A DNA stretch of 64,000 bases from Neopararhizobium haloflavum (GTDB taxonomy: Bacteria; Pseudomonadota; Alphaproteobacteria; Rhizobiales; Rhizobiaceae). The translations under genes were made by a program, and so were the position numbers. The stretch lies in the NCBI RefSeq assembly GCF_002750855.1, contig NZ_NWUC01000002.1, forward strand, positions 310,001-374,000. The letters run 5' to 3'. Positions within the stretch are counted from its first letter, which is position 1, and each line of letters opens with the position of its first letter. Positions 8,422-16,623 of this stretch are shown in pieces. The notes under the pieces are model-generated. The model did no database searches. It was not told the DNA's origin and saw only the letters and a program-made list of their open reading frames with translations.

Positions 8422-8859
8422 TCAGGCCGACCTTTCGGCGGCCATCTCCTCGAGGGTCTTCTTGGCGATCTTGATCGCGTGATTGGCGGCGGGAACCCCG
8501 GCATAGATCGCCACATGCATCAGCGCCTCCCGGATATCGTCGGGCGTGGCGCCGGTGTTTGCCGTGGCCCGCACGTGCATGGCAACCTCGTCGTCATGGC
8601 CGAGCGCCGCCAGCAGCGCGATCGTGACGATCGAGCGCTCGCGCTTCGTCCAATCCGGCCGCGACCAGACATGGCCCCACGCCGCCTCGGTGATCATCTC
8701 CTGAAACGGAACGTCGAAATCAGTCTTGGCCGCTTCAGCACGATCGACATGGGCATCGCCCAGAACCGCGCGCCGCGTGGTCATTCCCTGCTCATGACGG
8801 CCCTGCCCGTGACAGCCCTGCTGCTGGCTACCCTGTTCGTGGCGCGTTGAACCGGTCAT
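8422..8859 (-). CDS. pcaC: 4-carboxymuconolactone decarboxylase with repeat-expanded N-terminus
   Basis: PcaC decarboxylates gamma-carboxymuconolactone to beta-ketoadipate enol-lactone. The conserved domain begins at [14 protein letters not shown] and continues with [14 protein letters not shown] and the CMD helix block around [21 protein letters not shown] chose the ATG at 8859, which overlaps the pcaD stop (TGATG) and gives 145 residues. The alternative ATG at 8784 (120 residues) would remove the RHEQG that normally precedes this domain. The first 25 residues hold four copies of a five-residue unit ([20 protein letters not shown]), which is unusual for PcaC of about 125-135 residues. Confidence 0.9.
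   Translation of the reverse strand: MTGSTRHEQGSQQQGCHGQGRHEQGMTTRRAVLGDAHVDRAEAAKTDFDVPFQEMITEAAWGHVWSRPDWTKRERSIVTIALLAALGHDDEVAMHVRATANTGATPDDIREALMHVAIYAGVPAANHAIKIAKKTLEEMAAERSA
8786..8845 (-). repeat. four degenerate 15-bp tandem repeats inside pcaC
   Basis: On the plus strand four units of exactly 15 bases follow each other, each starting CCCTG: 8786-8800, 8801-8815, 8816-8830 and 8831-8845. They share the pattern CCCTGctcgTGacgg with changes at several positions. Read on the minus strand they encode [15 protein letters not shown] and RHEQG, so the frame of pcaC is kept. This is a coding minisatellite that most likely grew by slipped replication from the single HEQG that normally precedes the PcaC domain; the last step is inference. 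Confidence 0.85.
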
Positions 8860-9662
8860 CACTTGCCTTCCGACTTCAGCTTCTCGATGAACAGCTTGAT
8901 CGCATCCGTCAGGACGACAGGCTGCTCGATGCACGGCAAATGGCCGGAGCCTGGAATTTCCTGATAGAGCGCGCCCGGTATGAGGCGCGACAGCTCTCCC
9001 ACCAGTTCCGGCGGGGTCGATCCATCCTCCGTTCCCACGACGCACATCGTCGGTACGTCGATCAATTTCGCCGATTCGGTGAAGTCGGCGTCACGAATCG
9101 CAGCGCAGGTCGCGGTATAGCCGTCGCGCGGCGAGCGGATCAGCATGTTGCGGTAGCCAACGAACTCGGGATTGTCCGGCTTGCGATAGTCCACGGTGAA
9201 CCAGCGTTCGAGGATCATGTCGGCGATCGACTCGATGCCTTCCTCATAGATCGCGCGAATGCGGGCGTCCCACATCTCTGCCGTGCCGATCTTGTGGGCG
9301 GTGTCGCAAAGGACGAGCGCGCGCACCAGCTCAGGACGCTTGTGGTAGAGCCCCTGAGCGATGAGGCCGCCGATGGACAGGCCGCAGACGACCGCGTTGC
9401 GCACGCGCAGATGATCGAGCAGGCCTGCAAGGTCATCGACATGGTCGTCGATCGAATAGGGCGTCGCGCCGGTATCGGAAAGCCCGTGGCCCCGCTTGTC
9501 GTAGAGAATGACGGCAAACTCTCCGACCAGGCGCACGATGACATCGCGCCAGATCCGGAAGTCCGTCCCCAGCGAATTGGCAAAGACGACGACCGGCTTG
9601 CCCTCCGGCGCACCGATCAGCTGATAGTGCAGCGTTACGCCGTTGATTTTCTCGAATTGCAT
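8859..9662 (-). CDS. pcaD: 3-oxoadipate enol-lactonase
   Basis: PcaD hydrolyses beta-ketoadipate enol-lactone to beta-ketoadipate. The 267-residue alpha/beta hydrolase has its nucleophile elbow at Ser96 (GLSIGG), an oxyanion segment FANSLGTD near 28, the acid in GTEDGSTPPEL and the catalytic histidine in PGSGHLPCIEQP near the end. I start it at the ATG at 9662 (MQFEKINGVTLHYQ), which has GGGAG about nine bases upstream; an upstream in-frame start adds only eight unconserved residues. It is the first gene of the pca run and faces pcaQ. Confidence 0.93.
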   Translation of the reverse strand: MQFEKINGVTLHYQLIGAPEGKPVVVFANSLGTDFRIWRDVIVRLVGEFAVILYDKRGHGLSDTGATPYSIDDHVDDLAGLLDHLRVRNAVVCGLSIGGLIAQGLYHKRPELVRALVLCDTAHKIGTAEMWDARIRAIYEEGIESIADMILERWFTVDYRKPDNPEFVGYRNMLIRSPRDGYTATCAAIRDADFTESAKLIDVPTMCVVGTEDGSTPPELVGELSRLIPGALYQEIPGSGHLPCIEQPVVLTDAIKLFIEKLKSEGK

Positions 9663-9733
9663 GCTCACCAACTCCCTGGGCGCCAAAAAGCAAATTGTGC
9701 GGCTATGGTAAAATGATATTCTCGCGCGAACTC

Positions 9734-9749
9734 ATAACTGTTTTGGTAT
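9734..9749. promoter_or_regulatory. candidate PcaQ operator between pcaD and pcaQ
   Basis: ATAAC at 9734-9738 and GGTAT at 9745-9749 form an imperfect dyad just before the pcaQ start codon. As I remember it, PcaQ of Sinorhizobium binds ATAACC-N4-GGTTAA; the left arm fits and the right arm is off by one base and one spacer position. A site here would explain both activation of pcaD and autoregulation of pcaQ. The match is imperfect, so this is a candidate only. Confidence 0.35.
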
Positions 9750-9752
9750 GCG

Positions 9753-10682
9753 ATGGATCAAGCGATCAAGTTTCGGCATCTTCAGACCTTTCTTGAGGTA
9801 GCCCGCCAGCGCAGCGTCAGCAAGGCGGCGGAGGTGCTGTCGCTCTCTCAGCCGGCGGTCACGCGGACCATTCGTGAACTGGAAACGGCGCTCGGCGTGC
9901 GCCTGTTCGAAAAGGACGGTCGCGGGATTCGCATCTCGCGGTTCGGCGAAGTCTTTCTGCGCCATGCGGGCGCATCGGTCACGTCCCTGCGCCAGGGGGT
10001 CGACTCAATCCAGCAGGCCTTGCGATCGGAGGGGCCGCCAATACGCATCGGCGCGCTGCCAACCGTCTCCGCGCGGATCATGCCCGAAGCGGTCGCCCAG
10101 TTTCTCAAGGAGGGCACCGGTAGCCCGATCAAAGTGGTGACCGGCGACAACAGCGTGCTTCTCGAACAGTTGCGGCTCGGAGAACTCGATCTCGTCGTCG
10201 GTCGTCTGGCACCGCCAGAAGCGATGATGGGCCTGTCCTTCGAGCCGCTTTATTCCGAGAATGTCGTCTTCGCGGTCAGGTCCGGGCATCCGCTGCTGAA
10301 GAAGCCGCATTTCTCGCTCGACGAGTTGCGCGACTACACGATCTTGATGCCGACGCCATCCGCCGTCATCCGCCCCTTCGTCGACCGCTTCCTGGTCTCC
10401 AATGGCATCGCCGAGCTTCCAATCCAGATCGAGACGGTCTCGGACGCTTTCGGCCGCGCCTATATCCGGGCCCATGACGGCATCTGGATCATTTCCGAAG
10501 GCGCGGTGGCCAACGACATTCGCGACGGGCGCGTGAACATCCTGCCGATCGACACGTCCGAGACCGTTGGCTCGGTCGGACTGACCACCCGCGCCGGCAG
10601 CGAGCAACCCCTTCCGCTCGCCATCTTCATGCAATCGATCCGCGCCACCGCCCGCACGGCTTCCGCCGGCTCGGCCGATTAG
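9753..10682 (+). CDS. pcaQ: LysR-type activator of the pca operon
   Basis: This 309-residue LysR-type protein should activate the divergent pca genes in response to beta-carboxy-cis,cis-muconate or a related intermediate. The winged helix-turn-helix is at residues 7-66 (FRHLQTFLEVARQRSVSKAA, then LSQPAVTRTIRELE). The effector domain follows from about 93, with PIRIGALPTVSARIMPEAV and the second-half strand AYIRAHDGIWIISEGAV. The extended N-terminus and the PTVSARIMP segment fit PcaQ proteins. It is divergent from pcaD with 90 bp between the starts. No clear Shine-Dalgarno is seen in front of the ATG. Confidence 0.92.
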   Translation: MDQAIKFRHLQTFLEVARQRSVSKAAEVLSLSQPAVTRTIRELETALGVRLFEKDGRGIRISRFGEVFLRHAGASVTSLRQGVDSIQQALRSEGPPIRIGALPTVSARIMPEAVAQFLKEGTGSPIKVVTGDNSVLLEQLRLGELDLVVGRLAPPEAMMGLSFEPLYSENVVFAVRSGHPLLKKPHFSLDELRDYTILMPTPSAVIRPFVDRFLVSNGIAELPIQIETVSDAFGRAYIRAHDGIWIISEGAVANDIRDGRVNILPIDTSETVGSVGLTTRAGSEQPLPLAIFMQSIRATARTASAGSAD

Positions 10683-10685
10683 GCC

Positions 10686-10716
10686 GTCTCAGCCCGCCGC
10701 GGGAACCGCGGAGACG
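10686..10716. terminator. possible bidirectional terminator between pcaQ and luxR-type gene
   Basis: The short gap between two convergent genes holds a nested dyad: GTCTC at 10686 pairs with GAGAC at 10711, and inside it CCGCGG at 10697-10702 and at 10706-10711 flank a GAA loop. The two pairings share bases, so only one forms at a time. No T tract follows on either strand, so factor-independent termination is doubtful. Confidence 0.3.
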
Positions 10717-10720
10717 CGCC

Positions 10721-11413
10721 TCAGGTGATCAGCCCCTGACGCAAGGCCTTGGCGACAGCCTGGGTGCGATTGACCGTATCGAGTTTTCGTGCGGCGCGGT
10801 TGAGATAGTGGTTCACGGTGTGCTCCGACAGCGAGAGGATCGCCGCGATGTCGGCACTGGTCTTGCCCGCGGCCGTCCATGTCAGGCAGTCGAGCTCCCG
10901 TTCGGTCAAAGGCTGTTCCTGCCGACGTTCCGTCGCGGTCACCTCGACGAGGCGCTGATAAATCCTGACGGAAAGCAGCGTCAGTTCGGCCAGTTCCCGC
11001 GGATCGAGCGCAGGTCGATCGCCCGCCAGGATCAGCGCGCCGCGCACGCCTTTGGCATCGCTGACGGGAAAGCATGCGCCGGTGACGAAGCCATACTCGG
11101 CAAAGAGTGCTCGTGCCGGTTCGACCCGCCCCGGCGTCTGGCCCTCGGCGATCGAGGCGAACGTGAAGTCGAACGGGACGATGGAATGGCGCATGCGACC
11201 GACGGCCGGGCAGTCCCTGAACAATTGCATCCGGTCATAGGCTGCCAGAAACTCGGCAGCCCAATTGGTGATAACTGAGTTTTCATTCAGGTCAAAAGAG
11301 GTGGGCGAAGGCAGGCGCAGCACGAGGAAACTGCGGTAGCCGAAGCGTTCCGCTGCTGCTTTCAGGTACCGAAACACTTCAAACTGCGAGTTCAGTGTTT
11401 CAATTTCGGCCAA
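10721..11413 (-). CDS. LuxR-family quorum-sensing-type regulator (LuxR solo)
   Basis: The 230-residue protein has an N-terminal autoinducer-binding-like domain (about 10-150) and a C-terminal LuxR helix-turn-helix (about 165-225: LTERELDCLTWTAAGKTSAD, then LSLSEHTVNHYLNRAARKL). In the sensor domain NWAAEFLAAYDRMQLFRDCPAV aligns with the W-Y-D-P signal pocket; Trp, Tyr and Asp are there, but the usual DP reads DC. No luxI-type synthase is in the window. It is convergent with pcaQ. It could sense a homoserine lactone made elsewhere, or another ligand, or none. Confidence 0.8.
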   Translation of the reverse strand: MAEIETLNSQFEVFRYLKAAAERFGYRSFLVLRLPSPTSFDLNENSVITNWAAEFLAAYDRMQLFRDCPAVGRMRHSIVPFDFTFASIAEGQTPGRVEPARALFAEYGFVTGACFPVSDAKGVRGALILAGDRPALDPRELAELTLLSVRIYQRLVEVTATERRQEQPLTERELDCLTWTAAGKTSADIAAILSLSEHTVNHYLNRAARKLDTVNRTQAVAKALRQGLIT

Positions 11414-11638
11414 TAGACGGCGTATCCCTTGCTGGTCTTTCTGCGATCGCGTCGGCGCCGGGCAGGAAATACCCCGCTAAACCGGCGCTTTCGCGCCCTT
11501 CTTCGCTTCTATCCGAGCATTCCCGGCGCCACAAGCAGCTTCGCGTCAGACTTGTGGAGGGGATGAGGCGGGCAACAACAACCTTGGTCGAAGAACGCAG
11601 GCCTTTTCCTGGCTTGTTCGCTGTGATCATACTCGCCA

Positions 11639-11661
11639 CCAGAACAAGCGTGGCGTTCTGG
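11639..11661 (+). other. stem-loop in the leader of the acyl-CoA synthetase gene
   Basis: CCAGAAC at 11639-11645 pairs perfectly with GTTCTGG at 11655-11661 around a nine-base loop. It ends 32 bases before the start codon at 11694, just upstream of the strong GGAGGAGG Shine-Dalgarno. It could be a leader structure or an operator dyad. The rest of the 280-base gap 11414-11693 shows nothing I can name. Confidence 0.3.
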
Positions 11662-11693
11662 AGGGGATTGCCACGCGCAGGAGGAGGACGACT

Positions 11694-13322
11694 ATGCTTG
11701 GACTGATGCAGGACTGGCCGCTTCTTTGCCACAAGGTCATCGACCACGCGGCGCAATACCATGGCGCGCGCGAGGTGGTATCGCGATCGGTCGAGGGCGG
11801 CATTCACCGGACAAACTACAGGGATGTGCGCAATCGCGCGCTCAGGCTTTCGAAGCGGCTCGAAATGGACGGCGCCGTGCTTGGCGACCGCGTCGCCACG
11901 ATGGCCTGGAACACCTGGCGCCACCTGGAGGTCTGGTACGGGATTCTCGGAATCGGCGCGGTCTACCACACGCTCAACCCGCGTCTCTTTCCCGACCAGA
12001 TCGCCTGGATCATGAACGATGCGGAAGACAAGATCCTGTTCGTTGACCTGACGTTCCTGCCGATCGTCAAGGCGATTGCGCCGAAGGTGGCAAGTCTGGA
12101 AAAGATCATCGTGCTGACCGACGCGGCACACATGCCGGACGACCTGCCGGCAAATGTCGTTGCCTACGAGGACTGGCTTGCCGAAGCCGACGACGATTTC
12201 GCCTGGAAGACGTTCGACGAGAAGACGGCCGCCGGCATGTGCTACACGTCCGGCACGACCGGCGATCCGAAGGGCGTCGTCTATTCCCATCGTTCCAACG
12301 TCCTGCATGCGATGATGGCGCTGCAACCCGACATGCTGGGCCTTGCTGCGCGCGACCGGTTGATGCCCGTGGTGCCGATGTTCCACGCCAACGCCTGGTC
12401 GACCGCCTTCTCGGCCCCGATGGCCGGTACGTCGATGATCATGCCGGGCGCCGGAATGGACGGAAAATCGATCTTCGAGATGCTGACGGGTGAAAGGGTG
12501 ACGATCACCGCAGCCGTGCCGACGGTCTGGCTGATGCTGCTGCAGCACCTCGACAAGGAAAACGGCGCCCTCCCCGACCTTGAGCGCGTGGTCATCGGCG
12601 GTTCGGCCTGCCCGCGTGCGATTACGAAGGCATTTCAGGAAAAGTACGATGTGACGGTGATGCACGCCTGGGGCATGACGGAGATGAGCCCACTTGGAAC
12701 CGTCTGCTCGATCAAGCCCGAATACGCGCATCTTGCCGGTGAGGAAAAGCTGGATATCCAGGTCAAGCAAGGACACCCGCCCTTCACCGTCGAGATGAAG
12801 ATCGTTGATGACGAAGAGCACGAACTGCCGTGGGACGGAAAGACCTTCGGCCGCCTCAAGGTGCGCGGACCGGCAGTTTCATCCGCCTATTACAAGGGCC
12901 GCGGCGCCGAGCAATTCGACGAGGAGCTCTGGTTCGACACCGGCGATGTCGGGCATGTGGACGCCCATGGCTATCTGCAGATCACCGACCGGGCCAAGGA
13001 CGTCATCAAGTCCGGCGGCGAATGGATTTCGACGATCGACCTTGAAAACCTAGCCGTCGGCCACCCAGACGTCGCGGAAGCAGCCGTGATCGGAATCGCG
13101 CATCCCAAATGGGACGAACGCCCCCTTCTCGTCATCGTCCGCAAGGATGGCCGGGAGCCGACGAAGGAGTCCATCCTCGCCTTCATGGAGGACAAGGTGG
13201 CGAAGTGGTGGCTGCCGGACGATGTCGTCTTCGTCGACGAAATTCCGCACACGGCAACCGGAAAGATCCAGAAGACGACGCTGAGAGAGCAACTGAAAGC
13301 CTATCGGTTCGAGGCTGCTTGA
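11694..13322 (+). CDS. acyl-CoA synthetase (AMP-binding; FadD/DmdB type)
   Basis: This 542-residue ligase joins a carboxylic acid to CoA through an acyl-adenylate. The P-loop-like motif is [19 protein letters not shown] near residue 182, the adenylate motif is [14 protein letters not shown] near 322, the hinge [20 protein letters not shown] is near 408 and the catalytic lysine is in [15 protein letters not shown] near 525. The start [20 protein letters not shown] matches the group often labelled 3-methylthiopropionyl-CoA ligase or medium/long-chain ligase; the substrate cannot be read from sequence alone. A GGAGGAGG lies eight bases before the ATG. The downstream SMP-30 gene is three bases away. 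Confidence 0.88.
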   Translation: MLGLMQDWPLLCHKVIDHAAQYHGAREVVSRSVEGGIHRTNYRDVRNRALRLSKRLEMDGAVLGDRVATMAWNTWRHLEVWYGILGIGAVYHTLNPRLFPDQIAWIMNDAEDKILFVDLTFLPIVKAIAPKVASLEKIIVLTDAAHMPDDLPANVVAYEDWLAEADDDFAWKTFDEKTAAGMCYTSGTTGDPKGVVYSHRSNVLHAMMALQPDMLGLAARDRLMPVVPMFHANAWSTAFSAPMAGTSMIMPGAGMDGKSIFEMLTGERVTITAAVPTVWLMLLQHLDKENGALPDLERVVIGGSACPRAITKAFQEKYDVTVMHAWGMTEMSPLGTVCSIKPEYAHLAGEEKLDIQVKQGHPPFTVEMKIVDDEEHELPWDGKTFGRLKVRGPAVSSAYYKGRGAEQFDEELWFDTGDVGHVDAHGYLQITDRAKDVIKSGGEWISTIDLENLAVGHPDVAEAAVIGIAHPKWDERPLLVIVRKDGREPTKESILAFMEDKVAKWWLPDDVVFVDEIPHTATGKIQKTTLREQLKAYRFEAA

Positions 13323-13325
13323 GCG

Positions 13326-14210
13326 ATGCAGGCAGACGACATGAGCGCCGTGGCGCTTGCCGGGGACCGCCATGTCCTCGGCGAAGGCCCGACATACGAT
13401 CCGGACACCGATACGGCCTACTGGTTCGACATCGTCGGGAAGAAGCTGATCGAGCACAGCTTTGCCGACAATCGCCAGCGAACCCACGATCTGCCCTTCA
13501 TGGCCAGCGTCCTGGCGAGCGTCGACGACAAACGGCAATTGCTGGCGGCGGAAGATGGCCTTTATCTTCGCGATCGCGAGAGCGGCCGCCTGACGCTTCA
13601 CATCGCCCTCGAAGCGGACAACCATACGACCCGCTCCAACGATGGTCGCGTCCATCCGTCAGGCGCGCTCTGGATCGGCACCATGGGCAAGCGCGCCGAA
13701 AAAAAGGCCGGCGCCATCTATTGGTATCGGGACGGTGAGATACGGCTTCTGTTTCCCGAGATCGGGATTCCCAACGCCATCTGTTTCTCGCCCGACGGCC
13801 GGATCGGCTACTTCGCCGATACGCAGATCGACACGATCTTCCGAGCAGAACTGGACCCGGAAACCGGACTGCCTCTCGGGGCACCACAGGTCTTTCTGAA
13901 ACCCGGACATGATGCCGGCGCGCCCGATGGTGCGGTTGTGGACCGGTACGGTGCATTATGGTGCGCACGCTGGGGCGGACATTGCATCAGCGCCTACGAT
14001 CCGCATGGCCGGCACCTGGCCTCTCTGCCCGTCCCGGCGAGCCAGCCGTCATGCCCTGCGTTCGTGGGAAGAGACGCAGATCGGCTGATTGTCACCTCCG
14101 CAATGCAAGGTCTCGACGCCAAGGCATTGCAGGGCGAACCGGGAGCGGGCCGGACATTCCTTCTGGACCATCCCGTCGAAGGCCAACACGCGCCGCGGGT
14201 GCGGCTGTAG
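13326..14210 (+). CDS. SMP-30/gluconolactonase family protein
   Basis: The 294-residue beta-propeller is of the SMP-30 / gluconolactonase / LRE family, which hydrolyses sugar or other lactones with one bound divalent metal. The expected ligands appear: Glu in LGEGPTYDPDTDTAYWFD near residue 20, Asn in RSNDGRVHPSGALWIGTM near 104, Asn in GIPNAICFSPDG near 148 and Asp in AGAPDGAVVDRYG near 200. It follows the acyl-CoA synthetase by three bases and is probably co-transcribed. The natural substrate is not evident; the family also includes enzymes acting on aldonolactones of several sugars. Confidence 0.88.
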   Translation: MQADDMSAVALAGDRHVLGEGPTYDPDTDTAYWFDIVGKKLIEHSFADNRQRTHDLPFMASVLASVDDKRQLLAAEDGLYLRDRESGRLTLHIALEADNHTTRSNDGRVHPSGALWIGTMGKRAEKKAGAIYWYRDGEIRLLFPEIGIPNAICFSPDGRIGYFADTQIDTIFRAELDPETGLPLGAPQVFLKPGHDAGAPDGAVVDRYGALWCARWGGHCISAYDPHGRHLASLPVPASQPSCPAFVGRDADRLIVTSAMQGLDAKALQGEPGAGRTFLLDHPVEGQHAPRVRL

Positions 14211-14237
14211 AGCCCCTTCACCTTTACACGGACAAGC

Positions 14238-15086
14238 CTATTTTCGCCGATCCTTTGCCAGAATCGCCAAAGCCACGCCACCGAGAATGACGCAGCCGGC
14301 TACCGCCAGTTGCATGGAGGGTTGCTCCCCGATGAAGACAAGCCCGCCAACCGCCGTGACGACCGGCACGGTCAGCTGAACGATCGCCGCCTTCGTCGCC
14401 GCGAGCATCGGCAAGGCGCGATACCATATGATGTAGCCGCCAGCGGACGCGAGCGCGCCGGAGGCTACGGACAAGGCAATTCCGGAAAGGGTCATGCCGC
14501 CTGCGGCGACAGATCCCAGCAGAAGCACGAGCGCGACTGGTGCCGTGCGAATAAAGTTGCCTGCCGTGTCACCGGCCGGATCGTCGCTGCCGCGCCCGCG
14601 CAGCGAGTAGATGCCCCACGCTATCCCCGACGCCACCATCAGCACCGCCGCCAAGGGGTCGGGTGCGACGAGACCCGGCGACACCAGGTAAACGAAACCG
14701 GCAAGCGCCAGGACCATGCCGGCGATCTCCGCAAGGCCCGGCCGCTCGCCGCGATACAACCCCCAACTGATCATCGTTGCCTGAACCGCGGTGAACAGGA
14801 TCAAGGCTCCCATTCCGGCGCCAAGGTCGAGATAGGCAAAGGAAAAGGCAACCGCATAGACCAGCAGCGCCACGGACGATGGCCAGTTGCCCGGCATCAC
14901 GCCAACCGGCCGAATTTTTCTCCGGCGCAGCAAAAGCAGCGCGAGAACGAGCGCGCCAGAGCCAAGACGGATAGCGGTGAAGCCAGCCGCATCCATCGCG
15001 CCATCCACCAATGCCAGGCGTGCCAGCAACGAGTTCGCTGCAAACGCGACCATCGCGATTGTCGTCAGTGATACGGCGAGCGGCAT
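14238..15086 (-). CDS. EamA/DMT-superfamily metabolite exporter
   Basis: This 282-residue inner membrane protein has about ten hydrophobic segments arranged as two repeats of five, the layout of drug/metabolite transporters. The first repeat includes RLGSGALVLALLLLRRRK and a loop AYLDLGAGMGALILFTAVQ; the second has ASAGGYIIWYRALPMLAATK and VPVVTAVGGLVFIGEQPSM, typical EamA signatures. Transport substrates in this family range from amino acids to purines, and nothing here narrows it. It is convergent with the SMP-30 gene and probably monocistronic. Confidence 0.85.
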   Translation of the reverse strand: MPLAVSLTTIAMVAFAANSLLARLALVDGAMDAAGFTAIRLGSGALVLALLLLRRRKIRPVGVMPGNWPSSVALLVYAVAFSFAYLDLGAGMGALILFTAVQATMISWGLYRGERPGLAEIAGMVLALAGFVYLVSPGLVAPDPLAAVLMVASGIAWGIYSLRGRGSDDPAGDTAGNFIRTAPVALVLLLGSVAAGGMTLSGIALSVASGALASAGGYIIWYRALPMLAATKAAIVQLTVPVVTAVGGLVFIGEQPSMQLAVAGCVILGGVALAILAKDRRK

Positions 15087-15171
15087 GGCAAATCCTTGAG
15101 GGTGAGCCAGCTTATCCGCTCCATGCCCGGCATCAACCGATCGGTGTCGACACTTTCGTCGGGGTTGCGCC

Positions 15172-16518
15172 TCAGGCGCGCTGTTCGCGTTGCTGATCTT
15201 CGGGTGCCAGCGACTCCAGCAGACGCAATGCGGCCGATGCCGTCATCGGCCGGCCGTAGTGATAGCCCTGACCGAGAGCGCAGCCGAGCTCGACCAGCTT
15301 GGCGGCCTGCTCGCGACCTTCAATCCCTTCGGCGATGACGTGCAGGTCCAGGCCGTCGCACATTGCCAGGATCGCCTTGACGATATGCTCGGACGGACGA
15401 TCGCGCGTGATCTCGGAGACGAAGGCGCGGTCGACCTTGACCTTGTCGAACGAAAAATCGCGCAGTCGGCCGAGGCTCGACTGCCCGGTCCCGAAATCGT
15501 CGAGCGAAATGCGGATGCCCACCACCCGCAGATCGTCGATGATGCGCTGCGCCATTTCCGGGTCGCTCATCATCGCCGTTTCGGTGATCTCAAGCTCCAG
15601 ACGGCGCGGATTCAGACCGACACGATTGATGATGGAAAGGATATTGACGCTCGTCGTCGGATCGACCAGCTGGGCGGAAGACAGATTGAACGAGAGATAA
15701 AGCGCGTCCGGCCATTGCATCGCCGCGGCGGCCGCCTTCTTCAGCAGCACCTCGCTCAGCATGTCGATGAAACCGCGCTCTTCAGCGAGCGTTATGAACA
15801 CGTTCGGTGGCACGAAACCGAGGTCGGGATCATTCCATCTTGCGAGCGCCTCGAACCCGACGATGGCGCCATCCGCCAGCCTTACGATGGGCTGGAAGTG
15901 CGTGTCGATCTCATCCGCCATGATGGCCCGGCGCAAAGCCTGTTCCAGTTCGGTCGCCCGGCGAAACTCGTCGGCGATCTCCTTGGAATAGACGAGTATC
16001 TGCCCTCGGCCCCGGCGCTTGGCACGGTAGAGCGCGGTGTCGGCACTGTCCATCAACGCATCGAACGTCTCGCCGGCAAAGGGATAGACGGCGAAGCCGA
16101 GGCAGGCTGTCAGACGCACGGTCCGGCCGCCGAGGTCGAATGGAGCGGACAGTACATCCTTCAGCATGCGCGCCAGACGTTCGGCGTTGCGCGCGTCGAA
16201 GATCAGCGGAAGGACGAAACCAAATCCGTCATTGTCGAGCCGCACGACCGTGGCGCCATTGGGCATGCATGCGCGCAAGCGATGGGCCACCTGGCTGAGG
16301 ATATTGTCGCCGGCATCGCGCCCGAAGAGATGGTTGATCGGCTTGAAGCCATCCAGGTTGGCAATCCCGATGGTGAACGGCGCCGGGTCGACGGCGCGCT
16401 CGTCGGCCAGGTTCTCGACCTTCTCCCTCATGCGCCGGCGATTGCCGAGGCCAGTCAGGGCATCGGTGTGCGTCATTTCCAACGATGCTGGCGTTTGAGG
16501 CGCGCCAAATTCCCTCAT
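15172..16518 (-). CDS. c-di-GMP phosphodiesterase with degenerate GGDEF and intact EAL domain
   Basis: This 448-residue cytoplasmic protein has a GGDEF domain (about 15-175) followed by an EAL domain (about 185-435). The A-site of the first reads RLDNDGFGF instead of GGDEF/GGEEF, so cyclase activity should be lost; it may bind GTP as an allosteric site. The EAL domain keeps the key residues: GFEALARW, FNLSS, EITETAMM, the DDFGTG loop, KVDRAF and IAEGIE, so hydrolysis of c-di-GMP is expected. There is no membrane segment or sensor domain. I use the ATG at 16518; a GTG lies six bases upstream. Confidence 0.88.
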   Translation of the reverse strand: MREFGAPQTPASLEMTHTDALTGLGNRRRMREKVENLADERAVDPAPFTIGIANLDGFKPINHLFGRDAGDNILSQVAHRLRACMPNGATVVRLDNDGFGFVLPLIFDARNAERLARMLKDVLSAPFDLGGRTVRLTACLGFAVYPFAGETFDALMDSADTALYRAKRRGRGQILVYSKEIADEFRRATELEQALRRAIMADEIDTHFQPIVRLADGAIVGFEALARWNDPDLGFVPPNVFITLAEERGFIDMLSEVLLKKAAAAAMQWPDALYLSFNLSSAQLVDPTTSVNILSIINRVGLNPRRLELEITETAMMSDPEMAQRIIDDLRVVGIRISLDDFGTGQSSLGRLRDFSFDKVKVDRAFVSEITRDRPSEHIVKAILAMCDGLDLHVIAEGIEGREQAAKLVELGCALGQGYHYGRPMTASAALRLLESLAPEDQQREQRA

Positions 16519-16623
16519 CGACACTCTGTTGCCTGCCTGATGCCAATGGCTGAAAGACCCACCATGCGCGGGCTTTATTAAGATTTGGCTAGTGCGGATG
16601 ACCGCATCCGAGGCATCGGCAGA

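Noticed and set aside
11400-12821. A 473-codon minus-strand frame across the acyl-CoA synthetase
   Set aside because: It is a shadow of the ligase gene with low-complexity His/Arg-rich translation and no recognisable domain.
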